Part shown: one piece after another, positions 60,355 to 64,000 of the stretch
How positions within the stretch are numbered: position 1 is the stretch's first letter
Layout: every line of letters begins with the position of its first letter
DNA from: Micrococcales bacterium 31B
Lineage (GTDB): Bacteria > Actinomycetota > Actinomycetes > Actinomycetales > Dermabacteraceae
NCBI GenBank assembly: GCA_022803075.1
Contig: JAFFTF010000004.1
Coordinates: 100,852 to 164,851 of the forward strand
Direction: 5' to 3'
Length of the DNA stretch: 64,000 nucleotides
Notes under the pieces: model-generated
What the model saw: only the letters and a program-made list of their open reading frames with translations
Told to the model about the DNA's origin: nothing
Database searches by the model: none
Position numbers and translations under genes: made by a program

Positions 60355-61992
60355 ATGAGCACGGCAACCAACCAGCCGCCAAACCCCAACGCCGTGGAAC
60401 TCAATGTGAGCCCCCTCGGCCGCGTCGAGGGCGACCTCGACGTGCGCGTCGTCATTGAAGACGGCGTGGTCACGAAGGCCTACACCGAGGCCGCCATGTT
60501 CCGCGGCTTTGAGACCATTCTGAAAGGCAAGGACCCGCAGGCAGGGCTCATCGTCACGCCCCGCATCTGCGGTATCTGCGGCGGCAGCCACCTCTATAAG
60601 GCGTGCTACGCGCTCGACACCGCGTGGAAGACCCACGTGCCGCACAACGCGACGTTGATTCGTAACATCGCCCAGGCCGTCGAGACCCTGCAGTCGATTC
60701 CGCGCTACTTCTACGCGCTGTTCGCCATCGACCTCACCCACGAGAAGTACAAGAACTCGCCACTTTATGAGGAGGCGTGCCGCCGTTTCACCGCCTACGT
60801 GGGCACGAGTTACCAAAAGGGAGTGGTGTATTCCAACAAGCCCGTCGAGGTGTACGCGATCTTCGGCGGCCAATGGCCGCACAGTTCGTTCATGATTCCG
60901 GGCGGGGTGATGTGCGCGCCGAATCTCGCCGACATTACGCGCAGCCACGCGATCCTCGCCCATTGGAAAGACAACTGGCTCGAAAAGGAGTGGCTCGGCT
61001 GCACCGTCGAGCGTTGGCTAGAGATTCAGACCTGGGAGGACATGCTCGCGTGGGTCGATGAGGACGAGGCGCACTACAACAGCGACTGCGGGTTCTTCAT
61101 TCGCTACTCCCTCGACATCGGTCTCGATCAGTTCGGTGCGGGCGTGGGCAACTACCTCGCGGCCGGCACCTATTTTCAGCCCGAGCTCTACGAAAACCCC
61201 ACGGTCGAGGCGCGTCGCGATGCCCTTATCAATCGCAGCGGAGTTTACGCGCAAGGGCAGTTCTACGATTACGATCACCTGCGCGTCACCGAGGACGTCG
61301 CGCGCGCGTTCTACCGCGGCGAGAAGCCGCTGCACCCCTGGGACGGCGTCACCGACGTGGTAGACCCCCTCGAGGGCCGCAAGCAAGACAAGTACTCGTT
61401 TGCGAAGTCGCCTCGGTACGACGTGCCGGGAATCGGCCGCTTGCCCCTCGAGGCGGGGCCGCTGGCCCGACGAGTTGTCGCGGGCGCGCCCAGGGGCGGC
61501 GCGCATCAGGACTACGACCCGCTGTTCCTCGACATCATCACTAAGAAGGGGCCTTCCGTGTTTGTGCGCCAGATGGCGCGCATGCACGAGGCGGCCAAGT
61601 ACTACTCGTGGGTCATCAAGTGGCTCGGCGAGATCGACCTGCACGGTTCGTTCTACACCAAGCCCACCGAGTTCGCGGAGGGCAAGGGCTACGGCGGCAC
61701 CGAGGCCGCTCGCGGCGCCCTGCAAGACTGGATCCGCATCCGGGACGGCAAGATCGAAAACTACCAGGTCATCACGCCGAGCGGCTGGAACATTGGCCCC
61801 CGCGACAGCGACAATATCGCGGGCCCCATCGAAACGGCCATGGTGGGCACCCCCATCTTCGACCAGAATGACCCGGTCGAACTCGGTCACGTGGCCCGCA
61901 GTTTCGACAGTTGCCTCGTGTGCACGGTGCACGCCTACGACGGCAAGACGGGCAAGCAGTTGAGCCAATTTGTCATCAACAAGATGGTGTGA
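60355..61992 (+). CDS. hhyL: Group 1h [NiFe] hydrogenase large subunit
   Basis: A 545-residue catalytic subunit. The L1 motif TPRICGICGGSH (about residues 62-73) and L2 motif FDSCLVCTVH near the end give the four nickel ligands. A 19-residue tail after the L2 His is the peptide expected to be removed by the maturation protease. SPLGRVEGDLDV at the N-terminus is typical. Its RICGICGGSH form identifies the actinobacterial high-affinity type. A 113-bp gap separates it from hhyS. Confidence 0.97.
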   Translation: MSTATNQPPNPNAVELNVSPLGRVEGDLDVRVVIEDGVVTKAYTEAAMFRGFETILKGKDPQAGLIVTPRICGICGGSHLYKACYALDTAWKTHVPHNATLIRNIAQAVETLQSIPRYFYALFAIDLTHEKYKNSPLYEEACRRFTAYVGTSYQKGVVYSNKPVEVYAIFGGQWPHSSFMIPGGVMCAPNLADITRSHAILAHWKDNWLEKEWLGCTVERWLEIQTWEDMLAWVDEDEAHYNSDCGFFIRYSLDIGLDQFGAGVGNYLAAGTYFQPELYENPTVEARRDALINRSGVYAQGQFYDYDHLRVTEDVARAFYRGEKPLHPWDGVTDVVDPLEGRKQDKYSFAKSPRYDVPGIGRLPLEAGPLARRVVAGAPRGGAHQDYDPLFLDIITKKGPSVFVRQMARMHEAAKYYSWVIKWLGEIDLHGSFYTKPTEFAEGKGYGGTEAARGALQDWIRIRDGKIENYQVITPSGWNIGPRDSDNIAGPIETAMVGTPIFDQNDPVELGHVARSFDSCLVCTVHAYDGKTGKQLSQFVINKMV

Positions 61993-62040
61993 GCGGGGCG
62001 TCGGTATTCTCGGTTCGACCCTTCGCACGAAAGATCCTTC

Positions 62041-62940
62041 ATGACCCTAGGTACACCCGGCTCGAGCGACGCTCCCTGGCAACTTCTCGACGAGGTGCCC
62101 GCGGAGCAACGCTGCGAAACTCTCATCATCGGCTGCGGAAACGTGCTGCGCGGGGACGACGCGGTAGGCCCGGTATTGATCCGCACCCTATTTGAACAGG
62201 GGGTTCCCGAGGGGGTGCGGCTCGCGGACGGCGGCACGGCCGGCCTCGACGTCGCCTTCACCATGCGCGGCGCGGGCCGGGTGATCCTGGTCGATGCGTG
62301 CCGCACGGGGGCCGAGCCGGGCACCATTTACCGGGTTCCGGCCCACGAAGTGACCGAGTTGCCGCCCCTCGACGGCATCAACACCCACGCGTTCCGGTGG
62401 GATCACGCGCTGGCCTTTTCCACCTGGCTGCTGGGCCCGCAGCGCCCGAGCGACATTATCGTGTACCTCATCGAGGCGGCGGACGTTTCTGCTAATCAAC
62501 CGCTGAGCCCGGCTGTAAGCGCCGCCATGGCGGAGGTGATCGAGCGCATTCGCCTCGAACTGCGCCCGCTCATGCCCCTGGACGCCCAGGTGGAACTCAC
62601 GGACGACGGCTACGTGCGGATTCCCGCCACGCTTGCCGAGCGCTGGTTTCCCGGCGGCACCGCCATCCCCCAGCGCGACGGTGCACACCTGCTGCTGGTG
62701 CCCCTGCACAACTCTGCGAGCGGCGGCACCATGCTGAAGATTCGCAACAGCGCTGGTGACAGATCGATTCTCGTCCTCGGCCAGTTGCCTGAACCGTTTG
62801 CGCCCGGCGTGAAGACCGTGGCGTGGGAGCCAACCCTGCATGCCCTTCTCGTTCAACACGTCGCACGCTACGAGGCACCCGCCACGCCAGCGCCCACCTC
62901 TCCCGCGCCTAGTTCTGGGGGCGACCATGCCCGTGGCTAG
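62041..62940 (+). CDS. Hydrogenase maturation protease with C-terminal extension
   Basis: 299 residues. The first 170 or so are a HyaD/HupD-type endopeptidase (IIGCGNVLRGDDAVGP with the nickel-sensing acid, VDACRTGAEPGT, NTHAFRWDH with the His), which trims the hydrogenase large subunit after nickel insertion. About 125 additional residues follow (VELTDDGYVRIPATLAERWFPG onward), absent from classical 150-170-residue proteases and of unknown role. It overlaps the next gene by 14 bp. Confidence 0.88.
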   Translation: MTLGTPGSSDAPWQLLDEVPAEQRCETLIIGCGNVLRGDDAVGPVLIRTLFEQGVPEGVRLADGGTAGLDVAFTMRGAGRVILVDACRTGAEPGTIYRVPAHEVTELPPLDGINTHAFRWDHALAFSTWLLGPQRPSDIIVYLIEAADVSANQPLSPAVSAAMAEVIERIRLELRPLMPLDAQVELTDDGYVRIPATLAERWFPGGTAIPQRDGAHLLLVPLHNSASGGTMLKIRNSAGDRSILVLGQLPEPFAPGVKTVAWEPTLHALLVQHVARYEAPATPAPTSPAPSSGGDHARG

Positions 62941-64000
62941 TTCCCTGACCTTTACGTTTCCGCAGCCCCTCGGCATCGCGCCGTTCCCGCTGGGATTGCT
63001 GCTCATCGAGAGCGACGACGTGCGGGAGGCCCTGCTGGCGGGGGTACCCCCCGAGCGCCTCGTGGGGGACGCGCGCGTGGCCCCCGCACCGGGTATCGCG
63101 GCGTTGGCAGCGGGCGGGCCACCCGAGGCGTCCGGCCCGCCCGGCGGCGAGGGCCTGCCAACGGTGACCGACCCGGCACTCAGGGCGGCCTTCGCAGGCA
63201 ACGTGGAGGACGGCGTCCGGCTGCTCGACGCGCACCTGGCCGAGCACCCCGACGACCTCGTGGCGGCGTACAACCGATTCGTGCTCGACGATGCGGGGGT
63301 AGATGTCGCGGCCCTGCGCGGGCGCGCGCCACGCGAGGTGGCGGCCCTCGTTGACATCGTGCACTTCGCCACGGGCGGCGCCACCGCGGTGCCCGCCGAC
63401 GACCCGAGTCTGCCCGCCGAGGTGCGGGCGGTCGCGGGCGTGGCACGCTCCTCGGCCCTGTTGTCGGAGGGCAAGTTCGAAGCGGCCATAGACGAGCTCA
63501 CCGTGAGCGTCGATCTCGTGTACGCGGCCTCGCCGACCCTGGCCGCCGTGAGCCTCGACGCCGCCTCGCGACTCTATCTGCGCGAGGGGCAGCTCGAACC
63601 GGCCGTAGTGGCACTCGAGGCGGCCCTAGAGTTACTGAGTGAGCCCCGACAGGCGTCGCTCGCGGCCGAAAGCGCCCTGCAACTGGGGGTGTGCTGCCAC
63701 CAGGCCTCGCTCGAGCGGCCCGCTTGGAGCCAGCGCGCCGTGCTGGCCTACCAGCGCGTCTTTAAGTACTGCGACGAGTTCAGCGCGCCTGAGACCTACG
63801 CCGCGGCGCACCTGAACCTGGCGTCGTTGTACCTCAGCCGCCCCATGGCGAACGTCGGCGATCAGTTGCGCTATGCCGTCTCCATGCAATCGCTCAAGGC
63901 GGCGCGACGCGTCTACGAACGCCTCGGCAGCAACGAGCAGTGGGCCAGCGCGACCATCAACCTCGCCAACGCCCTGGTCTATGCGCCGAGCCAGCACCGC
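62927..64000 (+). CDS. TPR-like protein of the hydrogenase operon (3' end outside window)
   Basis: An open frame from ATG 62927 to the window edge (358 codons visible, no stop). The first 100 or so residues are Pro/Gly/Leu-rich. From about residue 90 helix-turn-helix repeats with TPR-like spacing appear (AAYNRFVLDDAG, YLREGQLEPAVVALEAALELL, YAAAHLNLASLYLSRPM, ATINLANALVYA). TPR proteins are regular members of group 1h hydrogenase clusters and may assist assembly. Its start lies inside the protease gene, implying coupled translation. Confidence 0.8.
   Translation, partial: MPVASSLTFTFPQPLGIAPFPLGLLLIESDDVREALLAGVPPERLVGDARVAPAPGIAALAAGGPPEASGPPGGEGLPTVTDPALRAAFAGNVEDGVRLLDAHLAEHPDDLVAAYNRFVLDDAGVDVAALRGRAPREVAALVDIVHFATGGATAVPADDPSLPAEVRAVAGVARSSALLSEGKFEAAIDELTVSVDLVYAASPTLAAVSLDAASRLYLREGQLEPAVVALEAALELLSEPRQASLAAESALQLGVCCHQASLERPAWSQRAVLAYQRVFKYCDEFSAPETYAAAHLNLASLYLSRPMANVGDQLRYAVSMQSLKAARRVYERLGSNEQWASATINLANALVYAPSQHR

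Overview
High-GC Actinomycetota DNA, most likely Micrococcales (Microbacteriaceae-like). The reasons are the order gyrA - DUF3566 gene - tRNA-Ile - DLW-39 small protein - tRNA-Ala at the left edge, the cyclophilin/rhomboid pair at 48-50 kb that normally lies close to these genes in this group, an LAATG-type sortase signal, and several probable leaderless genes. The genus cannot be set from the sequence alone.

Layout. 1-3.4 kb: origin-proximal core (gyrA 3' part, DUF3566 protein, two tRNAs, DLW-39 peptide). 3.4-35.3 kb: a catabolic island. It holds a reductase-like gene and an AEC transporter. Next come an FAD aromatic hydroxylase and a divergent ThDP enzyme, then a MoaF-like protein with its TetR regulator. 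A 998-residue P450-reductase-flavodoxin fusion and an MHS transporter follow. The homoprotocatechuate meta-cleavage operon (FAH-RraA fusion, GntR regulator, hpaE, hpaD, hpaH, hpaI) comes next. After a decayed ISL3 element and a damaged membrane-protein locus there is a NitT/TauT-type ABC importer with an MBL hydrolase, and a LysR-linked hydroxyquinol pathway (TfdB-like hydroxylase, maleylacetate reductase, hydroxyquinol 1,2-dioxygenase). 35.3-46.2 kb: a wall-anchored GH3 enzyme; a five-gene operon of a secreted protein, two tandem paralogous membrane proteins with cysteine-containing ectodomains, an ABC ATPase and a permease; a TetR regulator; an orphan C5 methyltransferase; an aminotransferase. 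46.2-51.3 kb: a solitary AbiEi-type protein, a gene-poor stretch with DnaA-box-like 9-mers, rhomboid protease, cyclophilin, and a gene with a candidate -1 frameshift site. 51.4-64 kb: nickel enzymes, namely urease (ureABCFGD), hypB/hypA, an AraC regulator, and a group 1h [NiFe] hydrogenase operon that runs off the right edge.

How the parts work together. Four copies of the palindrome ATCGTATACGAT (one with a single change) sit as pairs in the two divergent promoters at 7.5 kb and 15.8 kb. This suggests that the GntR regulator at 17.4 kb controls the FAD hydroxylase, the ThDP enzyme, the transporter (and perhaps the P450 fusion) and the whole hpa operon. The pathway would run from a hydroxylated or O-methylated phenylacetate to homoprotocatechuate, then by ring cleavage to pyruvate and succinic semialdehyde. 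No classical HpaB hydroxylase is visible, so the FAD hydroxylase and/or the P450 fusion are the natural candidates for making the catechol. The second aromatic module converts a resorcinol-type phenol through hydroxyquinol and maleylacetate to 3-oxoadipate.

The most unusual items are the P450-reductase-flavodoxin fusion, the secreted-protein/ectodomain/ABC operon with its degraded relative 13 kb away, the slippery-heptamer-plus-stem signal at 50.72 kb, and a family of dispersed palindromic repeats.
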